6,486 nucleotides of DNA from DATBMY01 sp036554605 (GCA_036554605.1 DATBMY010000336.1:1-6486), one strand, 5' to 3'. Positions 1 through 6,385 are shown, counted from the stretch's first letter. Notes: generated by a model from the sequence alone, not told the origin. Program-made: numbers and translations.

Positions 1-126
1 AGCCTTGGCTGCCGTCGTTGCCGTGGCTGTGCCGGCCGTGCGCGCTCCCACGCCCACAAGCGGCACGGCCAGTGCGGCTACCGCCACCACCAGCACTGCC
101 ATCAATACTGCTCTCTTTATTCTCAT
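1..126 (-). CDS. N-terminus of an exported protein, cut by the window edge
   Basis: Reading leftward from an ATG at 126-124 gives 42 codons without a stop to the window edge. The first residues are MRIKRAVLMAVLVVAVAALA, a basic start followed by a long hydrophobic run (about residues 6-27). After it comes an Ala/Thr/Gly-rich stretch (about 28-42). This looks like a Sec signal peptide, with possible cleavage after the Ala at about residue 29, or an N-terminal membrane anchor. The start is supported by a purine-rich ribosome-binding site, GAGAGGG, seven bases upstream. A TAGAAT box at 153-158 (minus strand) could be a -10 element, but no good -35 lies behind it. The opposite-strand frame over the same bases encodes only low-complexity Ala/Thr/Pro sequence and is a shadow. 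The mature protein is not visible, so no function can be given. Confidence 0.7.
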   Translation of the reverse strand, partial: MRIKRAVLMAVLVVAVAALAVPLVGVGARTAGTATATTAAKA

Positions 127-225
127 CTTCTATCCCTCTCCTAAGTTTGAGGATTCTATTCCAAAAATGTTCGAGTCCGTACTACCGCGGACAACTCTCG
201 AGACCACCTGCCCCCATTACGACTG

Positions 226-247
226 TCTCCCTTTCGAGAGATTCTCG
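226..247 (-). other. Competing hairpins upstream of the exported-protein gene (proximal)
   Basis: Read on the minus strand, TCTCTC-GAAA-GGGAGA forms a six-pair stem capped by a GNRA-type GAAA tetraloop (226-241). The 5' arm of that stem can instead pair with bases just before it as CGAGA-ATC-TCTCG (235-247), so the two hairpins exclude each other. They lie about 100-120 bases upstream of the minus-strand ATG at 126. Stems this short arise often by chance. The call is structural only, and no regulator class is recognised. Confidence 0.3.
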
Positions 248-292
248 CGGCCAGCAGCGAATACCTTTGTAAAACCGAAATAGGCTCATAAA

Positions 293-342
293 GCGTATCC
301 CTCTTCGATACCGCGTTGCTCGCACCGCTTGTGCGACGGTGC
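293..342 (-). other. Competing hairpins upstream of the exported-protein gene (distal)
   Basis: Two perfect six-pair stems overlap here. TCGCAC-CGCTT-GTGCGA covers 320-336, and GCACCG (322-327) with CGGTGC (337-342) encloses a nine-base loop. They share bases and cannot form together. Next to them is a further stem, GTATC (295-299) with GATAC (307-311), extended by two pairs past a bulge. With 226-247 this makes a run of small hairpins oriented toward the exported-protein gene. It could be a structured leader or chance. Confidence 0.3.
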
Positions 343-885
343 TCAGTCAAATCCAGCTGAAACAATTCTTGATTTAGGTTTACGGACATTACCCTTAGTT
401 CGCGTCAAAAACATAGGGGCTTGAACCATAATGTGCTGCAAGGTCAAGTCTTACAAAAGAATGCGTATAATATATCGCCACCTGTATAAATGCAACAATT
501 ATCTTGGGGTGCTTATATGGGTACCTGAACAGAAAAATACCCTTTATCGCAAATTGCCCCGTATGCGCATATAGCATCCCACGTGCCATAGGCGAATCAA
601 CCCAAAATTACTGTTAGGGTTGAATTTACTCCCTGTCTATTTAATAGAAAATACACAACTACTCTCTTCCTAACTCCAGCCTGTAGCTTTAATAATATAT
701 AGAACGCCTGGAAACTTTGTGTCCAAACGCTAATGACTATCCAGCTACTTTGTAATCCACAATGTAAGCGCCACCCCTAAGGTTGCTATAAATATTGGAG
801 ATACGCCGTAATCGATCAATCAAGCTGACCGATAGCTGTGGTCGCTCGCGTTTCGCGGGAGGAATGACCGCGATGAACTCCTAAC

Positions 886-910
886 AAAAAGGGCGAGCCT
901 GCGCTCGCCC
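886..910 (-). terminator. Intrinsic terminator of pckA
   Basis: Bases 891-898 (GGGCGAGC) and 903-910 (GCTCGCCC) form a perfect eight-pair GC-rich stem with a four-base loop. In the minus-strand direction the stem is followed at once by TTTTTG (complement of the A tract at 886-890), the standard Rho-independent layout. It begins 32 bases after the pckA stop codon. In the plus direction no T run follows, so it is not bidirectional. Confidence 0.9.
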
Positions 911-942
911 CGCATCTTTGATTATTCGATCTAAAAAGATTA

Positions 943-2511
943 TCAGCTTATGGCGGCCGATATTTCAGGATTGAGCCCATCCCATTTCTGCATGTATTCG
1001 CGGCGCTCGCCCTTCAGCCGCTCGACAATCTGGTTATACTCTTCCAGCCTGCCCTGAGCCTCGTAGAGGCGGCGCGGTTGCAGTATATCCATATCATTCT
1101 CTTCGATGCCGGGGAGGCGGGCGGCAATCAGGTAGCCGAAATCAGGGTCCGCCTCCCACTCTATCGTTCCTTCAGCTATCGCTTTAACCATGGCCGACGA
1201 GTGATGTATGCGCACTTTCTTTGAGCGCTCATCTTCATCGCGCCCGCCGACGCGCCCCGTATTCATCAGATAGACTTCCATTGGCGAAGATTCGAGCAGC
1301 TCCCAGAAACGGTTCCCCTGCTGCGCGTGCTTGAGCGGGAAGAAGGGGTTCGTCCCGGGAACGCGCAGGAACTTTCCGGCCTCGGCCGCGCCGCCCGCCG
1401 ATGTGCCGCGCGTCTCGCCCAGCATGAAATAGGCCGCCGCCTGATGTCTGTTGAGCTTGGCGACGCCAGGTATGATGTTATCGTTGCGGTTTAGTATCAG
1501 CAGAAAATCGGCGGAGCTCATCTCGCGGGCGTCGAGCGCGCCGTCTATATCGGCCATGCGCACGACGGCGCGACCGTTCTGCGTATAGCTGGTGTTATAG
1601 AAATCGAGCTCGCCCGCACCATCCTGAGAAACATTCTCCAGATAAGCATGCCTGCTTGTGACGGCGCGATAAATGGTCGGCTCGTCCTTTTCGTTGAGGC
1701 CGAAGGTCTTGGCAAAGCAGCCGTTCTCCGTAGCATAGACCTTCCCTCCGGGCATCAATGCGACGAAGTCGTCTTGAACCGGATGGGAATTATTCTGCTT
1801 GGTGAAAGTAGTGGTCGTCTTACCGGTGCCCGAAAGCCCTATGATCAACCCGACGCGTTTAGCATCGCCCACGGGTATGACTTTGCACCCGGCGTGAAGG
1901 GCCAATCCGCCGCGGTCATAAACTATCTGGTTCCACATGCGCAGACCGCCCTTCTTCGATTCGCCAAAATAATCGCTGTTGAATACGCGCGTAATCCCAT
2001 GGTCGAGGTCGACGGCAATCAAGCGATCACTCGGATAGCCCGCCATCTCTAAATTAGGGGTGTAGATTATAGTCAGCCGCGGCTCAAAGCTATTAAGCTC
2101 CTCATCGCTTGCCGGATAATATAAGTGCTGCTGCATGCCGGCGACGTTGGCGTTCGACCGTTCTATGATCAGCCGGGCGGGCACGCGAAATTCGGGATCG
2201 TTGCCTATGTAACCATCCACGACCACCACCTCGCAGCCGCGTATGTAATCGTTCTGGATCTTCGAGACGCGCTCGTACTCCTGGCGGGTGATGGTCTGCG
2301 CGTCGTGTAATTCGGGCGCATCGGTTACGACATAAGTAGAAAGTTTCGAGCGCGAGTCGACGCGAGTCTGCGTGTTGGTGTTGTTATATATTGTGATGCG
2401 CGTGTTATGCATCTGTTCGGTTAGCTCTCTAAGCCGCTCGGGCGCTGGATTCCGTATAACGTCTTTCGGCTCGACCGGCAGGCCCAGATGTTTCGTGGAC
2501 GGTTTACTCAT
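943..2511 (-). CDS. pckA: Phosphoenolpyruvate carboxykinase (ATP), divergent form
   Basis: This 522-residue protein is of normal length for ATP-type PEP carboxykinase, the cytosolic enzyme that converts oxaloacetate and ATP to PEP, CO2 and ADP at the entry to gluconeogenesis. The family P-loop GLSGTGKTTT is at 225-234. By alignment from memory with the E. coli enzyme, likely metal and substrate residues are kept: Lys187 in SKKGG, His206 in LALHAG, Asp247-Asp248 in VQDDF, Arg314 in NGRAVV and probably Arg54. ENGCFAKT at 262-269 matches the family EGGCYAKT. It differs where the classic signature LIGDDEHxW should be (here PVQDDFVALM), and MHCSAN is replaced by LHAGCK. The start is well supported: GGAGG at 2517-2521 sits five bases before the ATG. 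A private promoter candidate and a strong terminator suggest a single-gene transcript. Context with malate synthase fits growth on acetate or fatty acids. A GTP-dependent type is excluded by overall sequence. Confidence 0.93.
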   Translation of the reverse strand: MSKPSTKHLGLPVEPKDVIRNPAPERLRELTEQMHNTRITIYNNTNTQTRVDSRSKLSTYVVTDAPELHDAQTITRQEYERVSKIQNDYIRGCEVVVVDGYIGNDPEFRVPARLIIERSNANVAGMQQHLYYPASDEELNSFEPRLTIIYTPNLEMAGYPSDRLIAVDLDHGITRVFNSDYFGESKKGGLRMWNQIVYDRGGLALHAGCKVIPVGDAKRVGLIIGLSGTGKTTTTFTKQNNSHPVQDDFVALMPGGKVYATENGCFAKTFGLNEKDEPTIYRAVTSRHAYLENVSQDGAGELDFYNTSYTQNGRAVVRMADIDGALDAREMSSADFLLILNRNDNIIPGVAKLNRHQAAAYFMLGETRGTSAGGAAEAGKFLRVPGTNPFFPLKHAQQGNRFWELLESSPMEVYLMNTGRVGGRDEDERSKKVRIHHSSAMVKAIAEGTIEWEADPDFGYLIAARLPGIEENDMDILQPRRLYEAQGRLEEYNQIVERLKGERREYMQKWDGLNPEISAAIS

Positions 2512-2559
2512 TCAATCCTCCATACCCAAAAAAGGTTGTACAAACTCATTAAAGAAACA

Positions 2560-2588
2560 ATCATAGCCAACCCGGATGCGCCGGGCAA
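2560..2588 (-). promoter_or_regulatory. Candidate sigma70-type promoter of pckA
   Basis: On the minus strand, TTGCCC (2583-2588) and TATGAT (2560-2565) are separated by exactly 17 bases. They match the consensus at 4/6 and 5/6 positions. Transcription would start near 2553, leaving a leader of about 40 bases to the pckA ATG. The spacer holds a small inverted repeat, CCCGG/CCGGG (2571-2585), and the leader holds the palindrome TTGTACAA (2536-2543). Either could be an operator, but neither resembles the repeats near the IclR-family gene. Confidence 0.5.
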
Positions 2589-2624
2589 CTATAGTGAAGC
2601 GGCTGGATAAACCGCGGGCACCGG

Positions 2625-3653
2625 TCATTGATGATAGCGGATTCTCTCGCGCTCTCTCATCGCGGTGTCAGCGAAGGCGGCGGCGGCCGGGTCCGAAGGG
2701 ATGTAATCATCAAGCTCCGTCGACCGGAACTTGAAGCTGATCTGCCCCGCCTTCCCGATATATATGCGCAGGTCGCCCTGCTCTATGTTGCCGGGGGCGG
2801 CGCTCAGCACGAGCGTCTTGCCAACCTCCCGAGGCTTAAAAAGCCCTTCGGCATTCCCGGCGATAACGATGTCGACCTGCGGGTTCTGCTCGGCAAGCTT
2901 CATCGCGTCCTTTAGCTCTGAGTGCGCCACTATGACGAGCACGTCACAGGATTTTCGCACCTGGCCGACAAGCTGGCGGGCGCTTTCAAACATATCCTTG
3001 ACCGTGCCGTCCATAACCCCCGCGCCCGGCCTCATCGGCTCGGCCAGCCCGATAAAGCCTATTCGCAGCCTTCGCGCCGCGTTCCTTATGCGCGGCCCTC
3101 GCACTTCCTTTATAAGATACTGAGCCGGTGGCGCCACCTCGGGCTCGAAGACGCCGTTTGCGGAAATCATGTTCTTGATGACCGGCATCTGCGTGGTTGT
3201 TTCCGTCAGCCCCTCGCGCAAAAGGAGCTTGCGCGCGAATATCAGGTCGTAGCGGCTGAGGTTCACTACGTCGGCGGGCCAGCGGCTGAAAGCGCGCGCC
3301 ATCTGCTCGTTTTGCAGCTTTATATAGGGCGTGTAGCCTTCGCTGTTGTAAAAAAGGTTTCCGGCCTCGACGTGAAGAACCGGCGTCTGCTTGAACTTTT
3401 TCTTGAATGCCTCGATATATCCTATACGGCGACCCAGCCCGCCTCGCGGGTTATTGCAATCGCACAGTCCCGGGTTGCCGCGCATGTTTGCGCCAAATAG
3501 TATGGCCGCCGCCGCGCCGTCATCCTCACCGAGCCGCGCGTCGAGAACGGCCGCCTTCTGCTGTTGGGTAACTTCCGCCTGACGCGGCCCGGCCAATGCC
3601 GGCGCGAGAAGCGCTGCCATTATTAAAAGCGCAATGGTGATACTTCTACACAC
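2625..3653 (-). CDS. Exported UshA/5'-nucleotidase-like protein with degenerate metal site and CxC motif
   Basis: This looks like the N-terminal metallophosphoesterase domain of UshA-type nucleotidases, without the usual C-terminal nucleotidase domain. Residue numbers count from the upstream ATG at 3695. The fold is suggested by ILFGANMRG (65-73), LHVEAGNLF (107-115), ADVVNLSRYD (141-150), VLVIVAHSE (252-260) and VDIVIAGNAEG (274-284). At these sites the expected ligands DxH, GD, GNHE and GHxH are mostly replaced (Asn70, Arg72, Asn113, Arg148, Asn281); only His258 remains. Cys78-Asp-Cys80 followed by GGLGRR recalls the CxC branch annotated as UshA-like (seleno)proteins, known to me from memory. 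Phosphatase activity is therefore doubtful. I chose the GTG at 3653: it has GAGG eight bases upstream and gives a compact signal peptide ending ALA|G. The ATG at 3695 adds 14 residues and lacks a ribosome-binding site. It lies downstream of the IclR-family gene on the same strand, and no obvious terminator separates them. Confidence 0.75.
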   Translation of the reverse strand: MCRSITIALLIMAALLAPALAGPRQAEVTQQQKAAVLDARLGEDDGAAAAILFGANMRGNPGLCDCNNPRGGLGRRIGYIEAFKKKFKQTPVLHVEAGNLFYNSEGYTPYIKLQNEQMARAFSRWPADVVNLSRYDLIFARKLLLREGLTETTTQMPVIKNMISANGVFEPEVAPPAQYLIKEVRGPRIRNAARRLRIGFIGLAEPMRPGAGVMDGTVKDMFESARQLVGQVRKSCDVLVIVAHSELKDAMKLAEQNPQVDIVIAGNAEGLFKPREVGKTLVLSAAPGNIEQGDLRIYIGKAGQISFKFRSTELDDYIPSDPAAAAFADTAMRERERIRYHQ

Positions 3654-3753
3654 TTTTCTTCCCTCTAAAGCTCTCGGATTGGTATATGTCACCATCTTTA
3701 TCTATCACATGCGCCGTCGAGCATCAATCAGGCTCTGGCGCGGGCCGCGTCGC

Positions 3754-4554
3754 CTATTTTCTGTTCGATTGCCGGTAACCTAGATGGTGGGAAACCTTTA
3801 GCGCCGAGGCCCGCACCATCTCGGCTATCTTTTTGACCGATGCCCGGTTGACTTGCCCCGTAGACCCGCTTACGCCGACGGCCGCCACAACCCGGCCCAG
3901 ATGGTCGAAGACCGGAGCCGCAATGCAGCGCGCACCCAGAGAGTTCTCCTCATCGTCAATCGCATAGCCTCGCTCGCGCACGCGAGCCAGCTCGGCCAAA
4001 AATCGCGCGTGCGAGATGATCGTCTTCGGCGTCCGCTTCCTTAGCCCACGCTTCTTTATTATCGCCTCGATCTCGGCGCCGGGCAGATAGGCGACCAGCG
4101 CCTTGCCAACCCCCGTAGCGTTGATCTCCATGCGCCGGCCGACCCAGGTGTCCATCTTTATGAATCCCGGAGAATCGACCCGCTCTATATAAACCGCCTC
4201 GCCGTGATCGAGTACCGCCAGGTGCGCCGTCAACCGGCTGCGCTCCACAAGCTGCCTCAGCACCGGCAGCGCGGCGTCCTTGAGGTCGCCGCCTACTTCG
4301 ACCCCGCTGCCCAGACCGAGCACCTTCAGCCCCAGCCTGTACTTGCCCGTAGCTTGCTCGCGGCGCAAGTACCCCGCCTGCTCGAGCGTGCGCAACAGGT
4401 AACTCGCGGAGCTTTTCGGTATCTGAAGCCTCCGGCTTATCTCGGAGTTCGTCAGCCCCGTGCTTCGCTGAGCTACCGCCTCCAGTATCGCAAGCGCGCG
4501 AAGCACCGCCGTCGAAGAGACGCTCTCCGCAGATTTCATGACCGCCTCTCTCAT
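3754..4554 (-). CDS. IclR-family transcriptional regulator, likely regulator of the glyoxylate shunt
   Basis: At 266 residues this is a full-length IclR-family protein. The N-terminal winged helix-turn-helix spans about 14-76, with recognition region LTNSEISRRLQIPKSSASYL followed by the wing residues GKYRLG. The ligand-binding domain covers about 85-260 and includes INATGVGKALVAYLP (144-158) and the family block GYAIDDEENSLGARCIAAP (196-214). IclR proteins bind as dimers or tetramers and often repress or activate a divergent catabolic operon. In E. coli, IclR itself controls aceBAK. Here the gene is divergent from malate synthase across 244 bp containing repeats, so control of that operon and of itself is the natural inference; the ligand is unknown. 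Two starts are close: the ATG at 4554 has GGGAGG only two bases away, while the ATG at 4539 has GAGAGG at five bases. I give the longer form, but 4539 is equally likely. Confidence 0.92.
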   Translation of the reverse strand: MREAVMKSAESVSSTAVLRALAILEAVAQRSTGLTNSEISRRLQIPKSSASYLLRTLEQAGYLRREQATGKYRLGLKVLGLGSGVEVGGDLKDAALPVLRQLVERSRLTAHLAVLDHGEAVYIERVDSPGFIKMDTWVGRRMEINATGVGKALVAYLPGAEIEAIIKKRGLRKRTPKTIISHARFLAELARVRERGYAIDDEENSLGARCIAAPVFDHLGRVVAAVGVSGSTGQVNRASVKKIAEMVRASALKVSHHLGYRQSNRK

Positions 4555-4596
4555 CGCCTCCCAATTCTATACTCCGGCCGCTACATCGCCAAACTT

Positions 4597-4625
4597 ATAA
4601 TCCGGCATTTCGATCTAGTGTTCAA
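4597..4625 (-). promoter_or_regulatory. Candidate promoter of the IclR-family gene
   Basis: On the minus strand, TTGAAC (4620-4625) and GATTAT (4597-4602) are spaced by exactly 17 bases, each 4/6 to consensus. The predicted start is near 4590, giving a leader of about 35-50 bases. The -35 lies inside the imperfect palindrome at 4619-4636, and an ATTTCGA repeat sits in the spacer. A protein bound to these repeats would compete with RNA polymerase, which suggests autoregulation. Confidence 0.45.
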
Positions 4626-4714
4626 CATTTCGAACAACAGCGAAAATTCGCTGGACATCAAGAACGGAGTGACCTATAGTGCGGGATATCGAACAAGGGT
4701 ACGGGATATTGAAC
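4603..4714. promoter_or_regulatory. Operator-like repeat array between the IclR-family gene and malate synthase
   Basis: Related short repeats are arranged at about whole helical turns. CATTTCGAT (4606-4614) and CATTTCGAAC (4626-4635) are 20 bp apart. CGGGATATCGAAC (4682-4694) and CGGGATATTGAAC (4702-4714) are also 20 bp apart. A weaker copy, ACATCAAGAAC (4655-4665), lies 30 bp after ACATTTCGAAC (4625-4635). The segment TGTTC...GAACA at 4619-4636 is an imperfect palindrome with eight bases between five-base arms. IclR-family proteins bind such arrays as tetramers. The array overlaps both promoter candidates, and its last pair spans about +1 to +28 of the malate synthase transcript. The binding protein is inferred, not shown. 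Confidence 0.6.
4652..4680 (+). promoter_or_regulatory. Candidate sigma70-type promoter of malate synthase
   Basis: TGGACA (4652-4657) and TATAGT (4675-4680) each match consensus at 5/6 positions with an ideal 17-base spacer. Transcription would begin near 4687, leaving a leader of about 112 bases before the ATG at 4799. A weak GAAC-type half site lies across the -35 and spacer, and the strongest repeat pair lies immediately downstream of the -10. This layout suits repression by a bound regulator. Confidence 0.6.
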
Positions 4715-4746
4715 TACCCGTGTGGGGACCAGGGGCGTATGAGTGC

Positions 4747-4766
4747 CGCATGACGACCGTCATGCG
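4747..4766. repeat. Perfect 9+2+9 palindrome in the malate synthase leader
   Basis: CGCATGACG (4747-4755) and CGTCATGCG (4758-4766) are perfect inverted copies separated by AC. The palindrome lies inside the predicted leader, ending 32 bases before the malate synthase ATG. No T run follows directly, so a terminator is unlikely. It could be an operator for a second dimeric regulator, unrelated in sequence to the GAAC repeats, or an RNA hairpin (seven pairs, four-base loop) that affects message stability. Confidence 0.65.
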
Positions 4767-4798
4767 TACAAATCAAAAATTTACTTTTAAGAGGACGA

Positions 4799-6358
4799 AT
4801 GGCGGATCCGCGCATTAATACCGCTCCACTCGATTTCAACGCGAAGTCGGAATTGCCGGAAGGGTTTCTTGAGTTTCTCCTTCCGTTGCACAGGGAGTTC
4901 ACCCCGCGCCAGCAATTGCTTGCGCGCCACAGACGCGAAGCGCTCGAGCGGGCTCACGCCGGCAGTCTCCCGCATCACCTTCCGGCCTCGCAAGCGACGA
5001 CCGAATGGAGCATAGACTTGCCCGAGTGGTCGGCCGACCAGCGTAACCAGATGACCGGGCCGGCCGACGACGCGGAGCTAGTCGTTAAGATGCTCAATTC
5101 GGGCGCGCCGGGCGTGATGATCGACCTCGAAGACTCGATGGCTAACATCTGGCCGAACCTTTTGCTTGGGATTAATAACTCGCTCGAAGCGCTCCGGGGC
5201 AGGCTCACTTACTTCGATCAAAAGCGAAACTCCACGGTCGCCATACGAGAGAGCTATACGGTCATATGGATAAGGGCGAGAGGGCTTCATCTCTCTCAGG
5301 CTGGTGTGCTCTCAGAGAGGGACGAGCTGATCTCGGCATCTCTTTTCGACGTGGCGATGATCGCCTATCAGATCGATCCCGGCGAGCTTAAACATCCGCT
5401 TTCATTCTACATCCCGAAATCGGAATCGGCCGAGGAGGCGCTATGGTGGCGCGACCTCTTCCAGGCGGTCGCAAGGGCCAAAGGGTTGCCGGCCGATTAC
5501 ATCAAGTGCATGGCGCTCGTAGAATCGCACCCGCTCGCATACCAGATGGAGGAGTTCATCTATAACCTCCGCGATCACATACTGGGTCTGAATCTCGGGC
5601 GCTGGGACTACATGGCGAGCCTTATTCACTTCAACCTGAGCGATCCGGAATGGGTGCTCCCCGACCGCAATACTATCCCGCACGACGTCGCTTTCTTCCA
5701 GCGTCTCAGGGAGCTTCTGGTCGAGATATGCCATAAACACGGGCTTCTCGCCATAGGCGGGATGACCGCGCTTTATCCGAGCCGCACGGACGCGGAATTA
5801 AATGAGCGAGCCCTCCGCGTGCTTGCCGAAGATAAGCGCAATGAGGCCAACTGCCTCATGGATGGCGCGTGGACCGGGCACCCGGACCAGAACGAAATCG
5901 CGGTCGCCCAGTTTCCTCAACCGAATCAACTCCAGGCGCGCCGTCCGGGAGTAAACCGCTACCCGGACCTGCGGCCGGTCCCGAAGGGCGTGGGCCGGCG
6001 CACGCTCGACGGCACTCGCGCCGCGGTGCGCACCGTCATACGTTATCGCAACGGCGTGCTCGACGGTAAAGGGGCGAGCCTGCTCGACGGCTATATGGAG
6101 GATCTGGCGACCGACCGCATTTATCGCCTTATGATCGCGCAGCGCATACGCCACCGCGACTCGGCAAAGATAGTCGACACAAATGGTGAGACGGTCTCTC
6201 ACACACCTGAGCTTGTCAGCGAGATTTTCGATCAAGAATTGAACCGCATACTCAGAGAGCTTCCCGCGGGGACCGATGACCAGACGGCGGATAGATATGT
6301 CCGCGCCCGGAGAATCAGCGAGCAGATGATCTCGCGCGAGCAATTCGACCCGATCTAA
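4799..6358 (+). CDS. aceB: Malate synthase (type A)
   Basis: This 519-residue protein has the usual length of malate synthase A, which condenses glyoxylate with acetyl-CoA and water to give malate and CoA in the cytosol, the second step of the glyoxylate shunt. The family signature is at 258-272 (RDHILGLNLGRWDYM). By comparison with E. coli AceB from memory, Arg161 in RARGLHL is the catalytic arginine, Glu242 in LVESHP and Asp270 in GRWDY are the Mg2+ ligands, and Asp435 in GYMEDLAT is the catalytic base; all are kept. GGMTALYPS (320-328) and DGAWTGHP (355-362) are also typical. Small departures are RARGLHL where many relatives have RPRGWHL. The ATG has AGAGGA (4790-4795) just upstream, rather close. 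It is divergent from the IclR-family gene and followed after 97 bases by another gene on the same strand, likely isocitrate lyase, as in ace operons. Confidence 0.96.
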   Translation: MADPRINTAPLDFNAKSELPEGFLEFLLPLHREFTPRQQLLARHRREALERAHAGSLPHHLPASQATTEWSIDLPEWSADQRNQMTGPADDAELVVKMLNSGAPGVMIDLEDSMANIWPNLLLGINNSLEALRGRLTYFDQKRNSTVAIRESYTVIWIRARGLHLSQAGVLSERDELISASLFDVAMIAYQIDPGELKHPLSFYIPKSESAEEALWWRDLFQAVARAKGLPADYIKCMALVESHPLAYQMEEFIYNLRDHILGLNLGRWDYMASLIHFNLSDPEWVLPDRNTIPHDVAFFQRLRELLVEICHKHGLLAIGGMTALYPSRTDAELNERALRVLAEDKRNEANCLMDGAWTGHPDQNEIAVAQFPQPNQLQARRPGVNRYPDLRPVPKGVGRRTLDGTRAAVRTVIRYRNGVLDGKGASLLDGYMEDLATDRIYRLMIAQRIRHRDSAKIVDTNGETVSHTPELVSEIFDQELNRILRELPAGTDDQTADRYVRARRISEQMISREQFDPI

Positions 6359-6385
6359 ACGGGCCGACCTTTTCCGATCAAATCA

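Larger units (their letters stand above)
127..885. other. Long intergenic region, partly AT-rich, no convincing gene
   Basis: This stretch of about 760 bases lies between the exported-protein gene and the pckA terminator. Short open frames occur (for example minus 156-389 and 395-589), but they show no recognisable motif, no clear ribosome-binding site and ordinary random composition. Bases 127-350 are moderately GC-rich and contain several small hairpins, annotated separately. From about 360 to 840 the G+C content falls to roughly 40%, with 60-base blocks as low as about 32%, compared with 57-60% in the flanking genes. A perfect TATAAT lies at 466-471 (plus) without a recognisable -35. AT-only patches occur at about 690-700 and 787-795. 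I see no tRNA, rRNA or riboswitch class I recognise. It may be decayed or acquired DNA, or house an unrecognised small RNA. Confidence 0.6.

Noticed and set aside
5..283. Plus-strand 92-codon frame starting at base 5
   Set aside because: Its first half is low-complexity Ala/Thr/Pro sequence antisense to a minus-strand signal peptide that has a proper ribosome-binding site. No ribosome-binding site or motif supports the plus frame.
156..589. Minus-strand frames 156-389 and 395-589
   Set aside because: No recognisable domain, no good ribosome-binding site and no codon bias. They lie in the gene-free region and look like chance frames.
862..888. Possible tiny leader peptide (MTAMNS) on the plus strand before the 891-910 hairpin
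   Set aside because: It has a GGGAGG upstream, but the hairpin is not followed by a T run on the plus strand and no plus-strand gene lies downstream.
2571..2585. CCCGG/CCGGG inverted repeat as a terminator of the UshA-like gene
   Set aside because: Only five pairs and no T run in the minus direction. It falls in the spacer of the pckA promoter candidate.
2922..3500. Plus-strand 192-codon frame
   Set aside because: Entirely antisense to the UshA-like gene, which has a signal peptide and family motifs. The frame is open only because of GC-rich codon structure.
3736..3756. GC-rich inverted repeat at the end of the IclR-family gene as a terminator
   Set aside because: Pairing is imperfect and no T run follows on the minus strand.
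4709..4743. TTGAAC (4709) with TATGAG (4738) as the malate synthase promoter
   Set aside because: Spacing of 23 bases is too long, and TGGACA-17-TATAGT upstream fits far better.
3956..4818. Frames of about 200 codons over the IclR-family gene (minus 3956-4564 and plus 4204-4818)
   Set aside because: Both overlap the well-supported IclR-family frame and show biased Arg/Gly/Ala composition typical of shadows.
5798..6343. Minus-strand 181-codon frame
   Set aside because: Antisense to the C-terminal part of malate synthase, where catalytic residues are conserved in the sense frame.
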